NCBI GenBank assembly: GCA_964455285.1
Contig: CAYVVG010000010.1
Location: forward strand, 3,179 to 67,178
Direction: 5' to 3'
DNA from: CAIVAT01 sp964455285
GTDB lineage: Bacteria; Bacteroidota; Bacteroidia; Bacteroidales; FEN-979
DNA length: 64,000 nt
A model generated the notes under the pieces. It had not been told where the DNA came from and did not search any database. It worked only from the letters and a program-made list of their open reading frames with translations. Positions 48,412 through 58,255 of this stretch are shown piece by piece. The translations under genes and the position numbers were made by a program. The stretch's first letter is position 1, and each line of letters begins with the position of its first letter.

Positions 48412-50892
48412 TCATGATCTCAGCTGGGCGTGGAAAGTCTCCCTCAGGACCCGCAGGATCCGCTCCATCGCTTTTTCTATCTCTTTATCCGTCAATGTCT
48501 TGGATTCGTCCTGCAGGTAAAAGTTCAATGCATACGATTTCATGCCGGCCTGGATCTTCTCTCCTTCATATACATCGAATAACCCGATCCGGCGCAATAT
48601 TTTTCTTTCAGCGGTCCATGCGGCCTGTTCCAGTTGGGCAAAAGTCACCTCCCTCCCGACAAGTAGCGCGAGATCGCGGCGCACCTCCGGGAACTTCGGC
48701 AATTCCCGGAATTGGGCGCTCTTTGAGGGTACCCTCTGAAACAGCCGTTCCCAGTTCAGTTCGGCATAAAAAACAGGCGAACGGCAATCGAATGCCGAAA
48801 GGGTCGTTTCTGTCACAGCACCCATCACGATGACAGGTTCTCCCCCGTCAGAGTATTGCAGTCCGCCGGTGAGTGTTTCCGATTGGTACGGTTCTATCCC
48901 CCATGCGGCGGGAGGGACGCCCATCCGTTCGAGCATTCCGTCGATGTATCCCTTGAGGTCGTATAACCCTGCAGGCCTGTCGGAAGTGTTCCAGCTTTCG
49001 GGTTCCATGCGCCCGGTCAGGACCATCGCCATATGCATCTCTTCATGGTATCCCGGTACCGGCTCGTTGCCGGGTGACGGGAGTGAGGAATAGACTTTCC
49101 CGAATTCGAAGAACTTCAGGTTGGGGAATTTCCGGTTCTGGTTAAAGACAATGCACTCCATGATCCCGAAGAACAGCGTCTGCCGCAGCACATCGAGATC
49201 GCGGCTGATGGGGTTGAGCATCCTGACCGCTTTTGCCAGGGGATAACCGGCACTTGATTCATAGTAAGCCGACCGGGTGAGCGAATTATTCATCACTTCG
49301 TTGAACCCGTTGGAGGCCAGGAAGTCGGACACAATATTCTGGACCTTACCGGGGTCGGGTTCCCGGGTGAATGAGAGGGATGAGACCAGGCGGTCGCTTA
49401 TCCCGACATTGTTATACCCGTAAACCCTGAGAACCTCTTCGATCACGTCGGCTTCGCGGGTTACATCCACTTTCGCGGCCGGGACTGTCAGGAGAATCCC
49501 TGAAACATCGCCGGCATTCCCGGACCGGGTAAAACCAAGGTCGGCGAGAATCCCGGAAACCACATCGCGGTCTATTTGTTTCCCGATGAGGCGATCGAGG
49601 TTTTCATAGGCGAGGAACACCGTGGCCGGCTGGACCGGCTCAGGGTATGCGTCCACGATGCCGGAGGAGATCGTACCGCCGGCAACTTCCCTGATCAGGG
49701 CTGCAGCGCGTTTGAGGGCAAAAACGGTCATACCCGGATCTGTTCCCCGTTCAAAACGGAACGATGCGTCGGTTTGCAAACCGTGGAACCGCGCCGTACG
49801 GCGGATGTGAGCCGGGTCGAAACAGGCGCTCTCGAGAAACACACAGGTGGTGCTTTCAGTGACTCCCGATCCCGCCCCGCCGAAAACCCCGGCGATGCAC
49901 ATCGGTTCCGACTCATTACAGATCATCAGGTCGCTGGCGGAGAGTGAACGCTCCACCCCGTCGAGCGTGACGAATTTCGTTCCTTCCGGGTATTTCTTAA
50001 CGATGACATGGTCGCCGTGTATGCGGTCGGCATCGAAAGCATGAAGCGGCTGACCCAGCTCCATCAGGATATAATTCGTGACGTCGACGACATTGTTGAT
50101 CGGACGAAGACCCACCGCGAGCAACCGGTTCTTCAGCCATTCCGGCGATCCCTGGACCCGGATTCCCGAAACCGTGATCCCCGAGTACCGGCGGCACGCC
50201 GGATGATCTTCGAGCGTCACCCGCACAGGACGGCTGTTGCTGTCGATGCTGAAACCGCTGATATCTGGCATCACCAGCCGGTTTTTTCCCATTTCGGCTG
50301 CTGTGTTCTTTCCTGCATGGTTCACCACTGCGACGAGGTCGCGGGCCACTCCGAGGTGCGAGGAGGCATCTACCCTGTTGGGAGTGAGCCCGATGGTCAG
50401 CACGGTATCCCCCTCTACGCCGAACCAGGTTGCCGCCGGCATACCGACTGTCGCCGACGGGTCAAGAACCATGATTCCGTCGTGCGAGGCACCCAATCCG
50501 AGTTCATCTTCAGCGCAGATCATTCCTTCGGAAACTTCGCCCCGGATCTTTGTGCGCTGAAGGGTCAGCTCTTTGTCCCCGTAGTAGAGGGTGGTTCCCA
50601 AGGTGGCCACTGCCACTTTCTGTCCCTGAGCAACATTAGGGGCTCCGCACACGATGTTCAGCGGGACCCCCGTGCCGATGTTGACGGTGGTCAGGCTCAG
50701 GTGATCGGAGTTGGGATGCTTTTGGCAGGTAAGAACTTCGCCGATGACCACCCCGTTCAAACCGCCCCTGACCGAGTAAAAGGATTCCATCCCTTCGACT
50801 TCCAGTCCGCAGGAGGTCAGAAGTTCCGCCACCTTGTCAGGTTCCAGGTTGAGATGATGGTACTGTTTCAGCCAGTTCAAGGATATCTTCAT
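48412..50892 (-). CDS. pheT: Phenylalanyl-tRNA synthetase beta subunit
   Basis: Charges tRNA-Phe as part of the alpha2-beta2 enzyme. 826 residues. N-terminal EMAP-like tRNA-binding domain (residues 40-150, GEVLTCQKHPNSDHLSLTTVNIG), B3/B4 editing domain, B5 domain, and a C-terminal anticodon-binding FDX-ACB domain (from about 730: FPEVRRDLALLVGREVTFAQLEQ). Promoter -7 element at 50915-50922. pheS is not in the window. Confidence 0.97.
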   Translation of the reverse strand: MKISLNWLKQYHHLNLEPDKVAELLTSCGLEVEGMESFYSVRGGLNGVVIGEVLTCQKHPNSDHLSLTTVNIGTGVPLNIVCGAPNVAQGQKVAVATLGTTLYYGDKELTLQRTKIRGEVSEGMICAEDELGLGASHDGIMVLDPSATVGMPAATWFGVEGDTVLTIGLTPNRVDASSHLGVARDLVAVVNHAGKNTAAEMGKNRLVMPDISGFSIDSNSRPVRVTLEDHPACRRYSGITVSGIRVQGSPEWLKNRLLAVGLRPINNVVDVTNYILMELGQPLHAFDADRIHGDHVIVKKYPEGTKFVTLDGVERSLSASDLMICNESEPMCIAGVFGGAGSGVTESTTCVFLESACFDPAHIRRTARFHGLQTDASFRFERGTDPGMTVFALKRAAALIREVAGGTISSGIVDAYPEPVQPATVFLAYENLDRLIGKQIDRDVVSGILADLGFTRSGNAGDVSGILLTVPAAKVDVTREADVIEEVLRVYGYNNVGISDRLVSSLSFTREPDPGKVQNIVSDFLASNGFNEVMNNSLTRSAYYESSAGYPLAKAVRMLNPISRDLDVLRQTLFFGIMECIVFNQNRKFPNLKFFEFGKVYSSLPSPGNEPVPGYHEEMHMAMVLTGRMEPESWNTSDRPAGLYDLKGYIDGMLERMGVPPAAWGIEPYQSETLTGGLQYSDGGEPVIVMGAVTETTLSAFDCRSPVFYAELNWERLFQRVPSKSAQFRELPKFPEVRRDLALLVGREVTFAQLEQAAWTAERKILRRIGLFDVYEGEKIQAGMKSYALNFYLQDESKTLTDKEIEKAMERILRVLRETFHAQLRS

Positions 50893-50914
50893 CGGATCGG
50901 GTAATTTGGAAAGG

Positions 50915-50922
50915 CAAATTTA
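50915..50922 (-). promoter_or_regulatory. -7 element TAAATTTG of pheT
   Basis: CAAATTTA on the plus strand, 23 bases upstream of the ATG at 50892; exact TAnnTTTG. Confidence 0.6.
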
Positions 50923-50940
50923 ACGATAAAAATGGATGAT

Positions 50941-53046
50941 CTAGGAAATGAGACCCCAATTTTGCTGCCTTTTATCCATCTCGCGCAGGTGGAGTGCCAG
51001 AATGTCATTTTCGGGACGCGACAGGCTGGGGTCGGTGGCAATGATCTCCGTTGCCAGGTCGCGGGCATATTTCAGGATCCGGTCATCCTTTACGATGTCG
51101 GCGATCCTGAGCTGGAGAAGTCCGCTTTGCTGGGTACCCTGCAGGTCGCCGGGCCCGCGCAACTGCAGGTCGGTCTCGGCGATCTCGAAACCGTCGCTGG
51201 TACGTACCATCGTCGAGAGACGTTTCCGGGCTTCAGCCGACAACTCGAAGCGGCTCATGAGTATGCAGTATGACTGTTCGGCCCCTCTTCCCACCCTTCC
51301 GCGAAGCTGGTGCAGCTGGGAAAGTCCGAATCGTTCGGCGTTCTCGATGACCATGACCGATGCATTGGGGACATCGACCCCCACTTCGATCACCGTGGTG
51401 GCGACCAGGATCTGTGTTTGACGGGTCACGAACCGCTGCATTTCGGCATCTTTCTCCTGTTGTTTCATTTTACCATGCAGCTTGCCCACCGAAAACTCGG
51501 GGGATGGAAAGATCCCGGTCAGGGCATTGTACCCGTTGTTCAGATCTTCGAGATCGAGGGATTCCGACTCAGTGATCAGCGGGTAAACAACGTATACCTG
51601 GCGGCCTTCCTTTACCTTGTCGCGGATGAAACGAAGCACTTTTGGCCGCTGGGGCTCAAACACATGACGGGTCAACACCGGTTTCCGGCCGGGCGGAAGT
51701 TCGTCGATCACCGAAGTGTCAAGGTCTCCGTACAGCGTCATGGCCAGGGTACGGGGAATCGGTGTGGCAGTCATGACCAGGATGTGCGGGGTCACCTCGT
51801 TCTTCTCCCACAGTTTGGCCCGCTGGGCTACGCCGAATCGGTGCTGTTCATCGATTACGACCAGGCCAAGGCGGTTGAACCGTACATTTTCTTCCAGCAG
51901 TGCGTGTGTCCCGAGGAGGATGTGCACCTGGCCGTTTCCGAGGTTTTCGTGGATCTCCTTTCGCTCTTTCGGCCGGGTAGCCCCGGTGAGCAGCCTGACG
52001 GAAACGGAAAGGCCGGTCAGCATGCGGGTAAGGGTGGAAAAATGCTGCCGGGCCAGGATTTCAGTGGGGGCCATCAGGCAGCTCTGGAATCCGTTATCCA
52101 GGGCGATGAGCATGGTCATCAGGGCGACCAGCGTTTTGCCGCTGCCCACGTCCCCCTGAAGCAGCCGGTTCATCTGGTTCCCCGAACCCAGGTCGGTGCG
52201 GATCTCGCGGATCACCTTTTTCTGGGCTCCGGTCAGTTGAAAAGTAAGGTGATGGTGATAGAACTGGTTCAGGTAGTCACCCACTTTCAGGAACCGGTGG
52301 CCTTCATGCCGGAGCAGCCTGCCTGACCTTTGCCGGGCCAGGCGGAGCTGAATAAAGAACAGTTCTTCGAATTTCAGCCGGGTCTGGGCTTTTCGCAACA
52401 ATTCCGGGCTTTGGGGGAAGTGGATGTTGACGAATGCGTCCTGGCGGCCAAGGAGCCTGAGCCGGTTCAGTACCGAGGGGGGAAGTGTTTCTTCCATCCG
52501 GAACCGGTCGCTGAGCAGGATGGTCCTGACGAGGCGCCCGATGCCTTTAAAATCCAGTCCCTTCGACTTTAATTTCTCGGTCGAGTTATAGATGGGGCGG
52601 ATGATCTCGCTCAGGGGAAGCGGGGTTGCCGGAGGGATCTCCATCTCAGGGTGCGGGATGTTCCACTTTCCGTTAAATAGGGTCGGTCGTCCGAAAATCA
52701 CATATTCCTGCTGAGGGGTCAGCATGTCGAGCACCCACTTTACCCCCTGGAACCAGATCAGCTCGATCTCGCCCGATGCATCGCCGGCTACAGCAACCAG
52801 TCTCTGGTGATGAGGCGGACCGATGGCTTGTATCCTCAGGATCCGGGCTTTCAGTTGCACATAGGTATTCTCCTCCCGGATGTCGGCGATCCGGTAAAAC
52901 TGGCTACGGTCGACATAGCGGAAGGGAAACCAGGTGAGTAGTTCACCAAAAGTTCCGATATCAATCTCCTTTTTCAGGAGCGCGGCCCGGGTGGGGCCTA
53001 CTCCTTTCAGGTATTCAATGGGAGTATCAAGGAAAGCGGTGGTCAT
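50941..53046 (-). CDS. recG: ATP-dependent DNA helicase RecG
   Basis: Branch-migration helicase of stalled forks and recombination intermediates. 701 residues. N-terminal wedge/OB domain (to about 200), helicase motif I GDVGSGKTLVALMTMLIA near 290, DEQHRFG (motif II, VVIDEQHRFGVAQR), TATPIPRTLAMTLYGDLD and C-terminal QLHQLRGRVGRG. The gene has its own -7 (53066-53073) but is preceded by the gldN terminator. Confidence 0.97.
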   Translation of the reverse strand: MTTAFLDTPIEYLKGVGPTRAALLKKEIDIGTFGELLTWFPFRYVDRSQFYRIADIREENTYVQLKARILRIQAIGPPHHQRLVAVAGDASGEIELIWFQGVKWVLDMLTPQQEYVIFGRPTLFNGKWNIPHPEMEIPPATPLPLSEIIRPIYNSTEKLKSKGLDFKGIGRLVRTILLSDRFRMEETLPPSVLNRLRLLGRQDAFVNIHFPQSPELLRKAQTRLKFEELFFIQLRLARQRSGRLLRHEGHRFLKVGDYLNQFYHHHLTFQLTGAQKKVIREIRTDLGSGNQMNRLLQGDVGSGKTLVALMTMLIALDNGFQSCLMAPTEILARQHFSTLTRMLTGLSVSVRLLTGATRPKERKEIHENLGNGQVHILLGTHALLEENVRFNRLGLVVIDEQHRFGVAQRAKLWEKNEVTPHILVMTATPIPRTLAMTLYGDLDTSVIDELPPGRKPVLTRHVFEPQRPKVLRFIRDKVKEGRQVYVVYPLITESESLDLEDLNNGYNALTGIFPSPEFSVGKLHGKMKQQEKDAEMQRFVTRQTQILVATTVIEVGVDVPNASVMVIENAERFGLSQLHQLRGRVGRGAEQSYCILMSRFELSAEARKRLSTMVRTSDGFEIAETDLQLRGPGDLQGTQQSGLLQLRIADIVKDDRILKYARDLATEIIATDPSLSRPENDILALHLREMDKRQQNWGLIS

Positions 53047-53065
53047 GAAAACGGTCCCGAAAGGT

Positions 53066-53073
53066 CAAAGGTA
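53066..53073 (-). promoter_or_regulatory. -7 element TACCTTTG of recG
   Basis: CAAAGGTA on the plus strand, 20 bases upstream of the recG ATG; exact TAnnTTTG. Confidence 0.6.
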
Positions 53074-53099
53074 AGAAATACCCCGGGGAACGGAAAACG

Positions 53100-53150
53100 A
53101 AAACGCGAAGGCCCACCGCGGCGTACCGCCGGATTGAGTCTTCGCGTTTT
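53100..53150 (-). terminator. Terminator hairpin between gldN and recG
   Basis: Stem AAAACGCGAAG (53100-53110) with CTTCGCGTTTT (53140-53150), loop of 29 bases. The T-run follows on the minus strand, ending the T9SS operon before recG. Confidence 0.75.
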
Positions 53151-53170
53151 TGCGCCGGATGCTCTTCAGG

Positions 53171-54028
53171 CTAATATTCCCAGAGGTTCGATTCGAATTC
53201 GTACAGGGCGTTCTTGGCTTTTTCCGACTCCAGGAGTGCATCGACCCCGGTCGCGTATTCGCTGATCGACCGGTCGTATACATTTTCCTCCTTGTAGATA
53301 TAGCTCGCAAACATCCGTTTCATGAATACGTCATCGTAGGTGAGTCTTCCCGCCGAACCGTTTTTCAGGTTGAACATTTCGTTCTTTGCGAAGAGGTTCC
53401 TGCATTCGGGGAAATAGATCCAGAACAGGTTTTTCTCGAATCGCTTTTCCCCGGTATTTTTGTCAATCTCGTCGACCACCGGGCATATGCCCAGGATACG
53501 GACACTGTATTCAGACCGCTGTTTGTCGAAGAAGAAATCCTCCTTGATCTTGATTTTCTTCACATTCGACGGATCAAATTCGGTCTTGATCACGGTATCG
53601 AACATGATATCGGGATTGTCGGGTCTTGGCAACTTCACCGAGTCGATGCTTTCCAGTTTATCCATCAACTCCTTATAGGTAAGCGGGTACAGAAACTGGT
53701 CCGACTCATTGGAGTAGGCGGTCACCGTTCCTTCCCGCAGGCCGTCCATGATGATCTGTACGAAGCTGCGCCAGCTGTTCTGGGGCTTTTCGGGAAAATA
53801 GAAGGGCTGGTTCATTTTTTCGCGCAGGTCGAGCACGCGCCAGATCCGGCGGGTCCACACGACATCGGCTTCGCGCAGGTACGAATAGGGGATCGGCTGA
53901 ACCTGGGTGATGGCGGTCTTATCATAGACCCCGTCTCTCGGGGGGCCTTCCAGGACCTGGCTGTAGGACGTCAGGCACATTCCCGCCGCAAAGACGGGGA
54001 GCAGTACCAGGAAAAGCGCTTTTTTCAT
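53171..54028 (-). CDS. gldN: Type IX secretion/gliding protein GldN (PorN)
   Basis: Periplasmic component of the ring formed with the outer-membrane lipoprotein GldK/PorK. 285 residues. Signal peptide about 1-23 (KKALFLVLLPVFAAGMCLTSYSQ). The family segments ADVVWTRRIWRVLDLREKMNQPFYFP (51-80) and LYPLTYKELMDKLESIDSVKLP are visible, followed by IKIKEDFFFDKQRSEYSVRILGICPVV. Last gene of the operon: gldM is 21 bases upstream and a hairpin lies after the stop. Confidence 0.95.
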   Translation of the reverse strand: MKKALFLVLLPVFAAGMCLTSYSQVLEGPPRDGVYDKTAITQVQPIPYSYLREADVVWTRRIWRVLDLREKMNQPFYFPEKPQNSWRSFVQIIMDGLREGTVTAYSNESDQFLYPLTYKELMDKLESIDSVKLPRPDNPDIMFDTVIKTEFDPSNVKKIKIKEDFFFDKQRSEYSVRILGICPVVDEIDKNTGEKRFEKNLFWIYFPECRNLFAKNEMFNLKNGSAGRLTYDDVFMKRMFASYIYKEENVYDRSISEYATGVDALLESEKAKNALYEFESNLWEY

Positions 54029-54049
54029 ATAACCTCCTTGGGAATAAAA

Positions 54050-55660
54050 TCAGTTCAGTTTCAGACTCAGGCTCGTATTCACTTTCCGGACGCCGTCGGG
54101 TCCCTTGGCATAGATATCGTCGAACCAGATACGTTGTCCTTTCCGGGCATTTTTAACGGTGCGCAGGATATCCTCGGTCAGCCGGTTCCCCTGGACCTTC
54201 ACATCGCTACCTTCGCCGGCGGCGGTGGAAGTGGAGAAGACAAACGAGGTTACCACGTACTTCAGGTCGAAGTCAAATCCCGGTGGCATCTCGGGTACCA
54301 GGTAAGGGCTGGCCAGCAGCAGTTGCTTGGAGATGAACCCTTCGTTCTTCCCGGCGATCTTGATCAGCGGGTCGGGAACGGTTTTCAGCCGGAATTTGTA
54401 GGCGCCCATGTTGCGGGACTTGCCCGAGAATACGGCATTGACGGTGATCACCGCTTCGCGTACGTTTCCGGCGGTCAGGCCCGAAACGATCCAGTCTTTG
54501 CCCTCCTGACGCAAATTCCCGGTCGAGATGGTGGGCATGATCCGTTCGGGATTGCCCGGAACGCTGATCTCCACCGGGTTATCGACACCGATGTAGAACA
54601 CGTTCATCTTGATGGGGGAGATGGTGATCCCCGGGCGCGCAACAATAAATTCATCGCTGAAATGGAACGACATGGTATCGCCGAGCGGGCTGACCACCTT
54701 GATGATACCGGCAAATTTCTTCAGGCCTTCGGAAGATCCTGCGAGTTTCAACTGGACCACGCCATCGTTTCCCTCGAGGAAGGTGGCATTGCGGTAGTTC
54801 CCCGGGGTTAGCGTATCGGCGCCGAGCATGTAGCGAACATCGGGGTTTTGCTTGGTGTCGTAAGCTCCGACAAGGATTTCAGCCTGGTACTCTTCACCCA
54901 GGAAGACATACCGGCTGCGCGGGATCACCTTCGCCTGGATGCGGTCGAACTTGAAGTTCAGGGCATCGATCGAACTGTACAGATGGTTGACCACATCGAA
55001 TTCGGCGTTGTAGACCTCGGCTTTGGTCTTGTTCAGGATGGTGACGGTGGCGGCCAGGATCGTGCGGTAAAAATTATGCATCTCCCAGTTCTGCTTTTTC
55101 CCGTCGGCATCGTAGAAGGGTCCTTCGGTATCCATGCCCATCTTGATCGTGTTCCGGTATTTAGGATCCACCAGGTCGAGCATCTCCTTCTTGAATTGCA
55201 CGATCTTTTCCTTCAGGATCTTTGCTTCGCCCGCCGATCCGTCGGGAGAGCTCCCGATGAAAAACCTCGTCGGGGCGTCGTAGTTGTCCTTGCGTTTTGC
55301 GTTACGCAGGTTCAGCTCTTTCGCCTCCTTCATGGTTTCGAGTTTATCGGTGCGCATGACGACCACATACTTGATGCTGTCGATGTATTTGGCCAGCTTA
55401 TCGGCCAGGAGATGTGCCTGCTGGGCTTTTTCCCAGTAGGGCCCCACCTTGTTGGGATTTAACTGGTACTGGATCCTGAATTTGGAATAGGTGTTGTCGA
55501 GTTTTTTGGCAAAGTTCTCATTCGTGGTCTCCATCCCTTCGTTGACCACGAGAAAAGCGTCCATGATCTGTTTCGAGACGTTCAGTGCGAGGAGCGCCGT
55601 GAGCACGAGATACATCATCCCGATCATCTTCTGCCTCGGTGTCTCTTTATATCCAGCCAT
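54050..55660 (-). CDS. gldM: Type IX secretion/gliding protein GldM (PorM)
   Basis: Inner-membrane, periplasm-spanning subunit of the T9SS motor with GldL. 536 residues. One N-terminal membrane helix (about 11-30: MIGMMYLVLTALLALNVS), then an extended periplasmic region of four domains; N-terminal MAGYKETPRQKMIGMMYLVLT is the highly conserved start of the family, including the Glu that couples to GldL. The middle contains a four-helix bundle (30-230) and the C-terminal beta domains. Stop of gldL lies 47 bases upstream. Confidence 0.97.
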   Translation of the reverse strand: MAGYKETPRQKMIGMMYLVLTALLALNVSKQIMDAFLVVNEGMETTNENFAKKLDNTYSKFRIQYQLNPNKVGPYWEKAQQAHLLADKLAKYIDSIKYVVVMRTDKLETMKEAKELNLRNAKRKDNYDAPTRFFIGSSPDGSAGEAKILKEKIVQFKKEMLDLVDPKYRNTIKMGMDTEGPFYDADGKKQNWEMHNFYRTILAATVTILNKTKAEVYNAEFDVVNHLYSSIDALNFKFDRIQAKVIPRSRYVFLGEEYQAEILVGAYDTKQNPDVRYMLGADTLTPGNYRNATFLEGNDGVVQLKLAGSSEGLKKFAGIIKVVSPLGDTMSFHFSDEFIVARPGITISPIKMNVFYIGVDNPVEISVPGNPERIMPTISTGNLRQEGKDWIVSGLTAGNVREAVITVNAVFSGKSRNMGAYKFRLKTVPDPLIKIAGKNEGFISKQLLLASPYLVPEMPPGFDFDLKYVVTSFVFSTSTAAGEGSDVKVQGNRLTEDILRTVKNARKGQRIWFDDIYAKGPDGVRKVNTSLSLKLN

Positions 55661-55707
55661 CTATATCTATATTATAATATTATATGGTACCTGTGAAGAA
55701 ACTCCCC

Positions 55708-56742
55708 TTATTTTCCGCCGATGCTCATGGCCGACAGCATATTTCCATACACCTTGTTCAGGGAGGTGATGTTCTTCGTGAGGTTATCGACTTCGGTCTT
55801 TAACTTTTCGGTATTGGCCATCGTGTCACTCAGGTTGGCGGTGAATTTGTTCATGACCGAGTTGAAACTATTCGTATTCTCCATCTGTTTGTTGGAGCTC
55901 TGCAGGTGGAGTTCATAGAGTGCGTTGAGGGCCGACAGGTTGGACGAAATCCGCTGGAGTTCCTTGTTGTACGAAGCACCGCTGTTGGCTGAAGCATTCA
56001 GGGTTTCGGCAGTTTGTGACAGCAGGGTGGCCGATTCGTTATATTTCTCGATGAACTTGTTGGCCGAGGTGGCGGCGTTGGCAATACTTTGGGAGAACGA
56101 TTTGCTGGCGCTCACATCATCTTTGAGCGACTCGCTCACTGCGGTGAACATCCCCGAGAGGTCGGCAGCACTCTTGGCGGTGGATTTAATGTGAACCAGT
56201 TGTTCTTCCGAAGCCTTGACGCTCTGTTCCATGGTTTGTGCCGTTTTCCGGTAGGAATCGTTCAGCACGGTAGCCGATTCGGTGGCTCCCTTCATTGCAT
56301 GGATGTACTTGTCGCTAGCCACTGACGCATCGGCCACGTCCGACAATTTCGAGGTGGTATTCGTCAGTTTGGTCAATCCCGCACCGAGGCTTTCTATCAG
56401 TTCAGGTCCGATTTTGGCTTTTTCGAGCATTTTATCCAGCTCCTGGGTCACTGTATCCTTGGTGTTGAAAGCCGATGTGGCATCCACCTCATCGCCATGG
56501 TAAATTCCGGCCAGTTGGGGATAAACAAGGCTCCAGTCGGGTTCCACGTGGGGAGGTTCGAAGGCGGAAAAGAAGAAGATGATCGATTCCGTTCCCAGCC
56601 CGACGATCAGCATGATGTCGGCGCCGGTGTAATGATTGATCTTGAACAACGCACCGATGATCACGACAGCGGCGCCCCAGCCATACAGCTTGGACATGAA
56701 ATTCTTGTAACCCTTTGTTTTTACGAAATCAAGTAAAGCCAT
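55708..56742 (-). CDS. gldL: Type IX secretion/gliding protein GldL (PorL)
   Basis: Proton-channel subunit of the T9SS motor. 344 residues, closer to the long PorL of Porphyromonas than to the shorter GldL of Flavobacterium. Two membrane helices (about 18-37, LYGWGAAVVIIGALFKINHYTG, and 40-58, with IMLIVGLGTESIIFFFSAFEPPH), and the conserved Glu in GLGTESIIF. The remaining 270 residues form a Ser/Ala/Thr-rich cytoplasmic coiled coil. Between gldK (44 bases) and gldM. Confidence 0.95.
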   Translation of the reverse strand: MALLDFVKTKGYKNFMSKLYGWGAAVVIIGALFKINHYTGADIMLIVGLGTESIIFFFSAFEPPHVEPDWSLVYPQLAGIYHGDEVDATSAFNTKDTVTQELDKMLEKAKIGPELIESLGAGLTKLTNTTSKLSDVADASVASDKYIHAMKGATESATVLNDSYRKTAQTMEQSVKASEEQLVHIKSTAKSAADLSGMFTAVSESLKDDVSASKSFSQSIANAATSANKFIEKYNESATLLSQTAETLNASANSGASYNKELQRISSNLSALNALYELHLQSSNKQMENTNSFNSVMNKFTANLSDTMANTEKLKTEVDNLTKNITSLNKVYGNMLSAMSIGGK

Positions 56743-56786
56743 GGTTTTTTAGGATTAGAAATGAATGAAGCGGATAGCGGTTAGAA

Positions 56787-58154
56787 TTATCTGTAGACTT
56801 TGGAAGCCCGTGAAGGGTTGTCATCGCGCTGCCTTCCCAGGAAGCTCTGTACGCACCGGAACCCGATGTAACACTTGGCCGTATCCTGGTACTCGTAGGA
56901 ACGGGATGAAACGCGAAGGAAGTAGTTGACATCCTTCCAGGAGCCGCCGCGCGTCACCTTTCTTTTCAGGGCGGGGGGGTCAGTATCCTTGGCATTGTAC
57001 TTATAATCGGGATTCAGGTCCCATGAGAAGTTATACGAGGAAGGATGAAAAGCGGTGATCGTCCATTCGGCAACGTTGCCGGCCATGTCGTAGAGGCCGT
57101 ACTCGTTGGCCGGGTAATGCGCCACAATGACCGTGGTTGCGCCCCCGTCGGCGATATAATCGCCGCGCATCGGCTTGAAGTTGGCCAGGAAACAACCTTT
57201 ATCGTTCCGCGTATAGGGGCCTCCCCAGGGATAGGGGTTGGCGTCGTAGCCGCCGCGGGCCGCCCATTCCCATTCTCCTTCGGTGGGCAGGCGGAAATCG
57301 CTGATAAAGGTTTCGCCTTTTTTGCCGTTCAGGGCGCTGTTCTTGAGCTGGGTACGCCAGATGCAGAACGCGTTGGCCTGCCGCCAGTTCACGCCCACCA
57401 CCGGGTAGTTGTCGTAGGCCGGGTGCCAGAAGTACTTTTCCGTACTGGGATCGTTGAAGGAATAGGCATAATCATGGATCCAGCAAAGGGTGTCGGGGTA
57501 AACGCTGATCACCTCTTTTCTGACATAGACCGAACGGTCTTTAAGACCCTGCGGCCGGTTGGCCAGGCTGGCCTCCCTGGAATCGGGCTGTGCTGAATAG
57601 TCTTTGCGGGAAGCTGCTTTCAGGTCGACAAAATAGTATTCAAAATAGAGCTTGCGGGTATCGATCTCTTTTCTGCGAAAATATCGCTCATTCTCAGGAA
57701 GATACATCTGAGCCAATGCATCCCTGACATCCTGCTGGTCGGAATCCCATTCCAGCTTGTTGTCCCAGTTCAGGTAAGGGGGGTCGTATTGTTCACCGGT
57801 CTTTTTATTCTCGGTAATGAGGTAAAGTTCCGGTTTGGATTCTCCGAGGATCCTGCGGGCGATCGAATCGCGCACCCAGTACACGAACTGACGGTACTCA
57901 TTGTTGGTAATTTCCGTCTGATCCATATAGAACGCGGAAACCGTGACCGTTTTATGGTTGTTCAGTTGTGCATAGGGCATGTCCTCATCGCTGACGCCCA
58001 TGGTGTAGGAGCCCATGGGAACGTAAACCATGCCAAACGGGTCGGGCGAATAATATCGCTTGCGGTTCTTAACCCCCGTAAGCTCACCGCTTCCTGAGTT
58101 ACCGCAACTCGCAACGAATACGAGCAGTGCGGAATAAATGAGCAGTTTTTTCAT
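56787..58154 (-). CDS. gldK: Type IX secretion lipoprotein GldK (PorK)
   Basis: 455 residues from the ATG at 58154 (KKLLIYSALLVFVASCG); the 13 codons above do not fit. Lipobox at Cys 17 (FVASC). The rest is a formylglycine-generating-enzyme-like (SUMF1) fold: PMGSYTMGVSDEDMP near 45, FYMDQTEITNNEYRQFV, VGVNWRQANAFCIWR near 265, DFRLPTEGEWEWAARGGYDANPYPWG and the C-terminal RGGSWKDVNYFLRVSSR and CYIGFRCV. Catalytic use of the fold is not expected; in T9SS it forms the PorK/N ring. Own -7 at 58237-58244. Confidence 0.96.
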   Translation of the reverse strand: MKKLLIYSALLVFVASCGNSGSGELTGVKNRKRYYSPDPFGMVYVPMGSYTMGVSDEDMPYAQLNNHKTVTVSAFYMDQTEITNNEYRQFVYWVRDSIARRILGESKPELYLITENKKTGEQYDPPYLNWDNKLEWDSDQQDVRDALAQMYLPENERYFRRKEIDTRKLYFEYYFVDLKAASRKDYSAQPDSREASLANRPQGLKDRSVYVRKEVISVYPDTLCWIHDYAYSFNDPSTEKYFWHPAYDNYPVVGVNWRQANAFCIWRTQLKNSALNGKKGETFISDFRLPTEGEWEWAARGGYDANPYPWGGPYTRNDKGCFLANFKPMRGDYIADGGATTVIVAHYPANEYGLYDMAGNVAEWTITAFHPSSYNFSWDLNPDYKYNAKDTDPPALKRKVTRGGSWKDVNYFLRVSSRSYEYQDTAKCYIGFRCVQSFLGRQRDDNPSRASKVYR

Positions 58155-58236
58155 TTGCTGGCAGATTAAAGGACGAAAAATAACGCTTGGCATTGAGGTT
58201 TATTATGTTAAAAGTCAGCTTTGCGACACAAAACCG

Positions 58237-58244
58237 CAAAAATA
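58237..58244 (-). promoter_or_regulatory. -7 element TATTTTTG before gldK
   Basis: CAAAAATA on the plus strand, 83 bases upstream of the gldK ATG and just beyond the porP stop (58256). It suggests a second promoter for gldKLMN apart from porP. Confidence 0.5.
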
Positions 58245-58255
58245 CTCTTTTTCTT

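Noticed and set aside
53150..54811. Long plus-strand open frame of 553 codons opposite gldN and gldM
   Set aside because: It runs antisense to two certain T9SS genes, lacks recognisable motifs and crosses the gldM/gldN boundary; such shadow frames are expected from the strong third-position GC bias.
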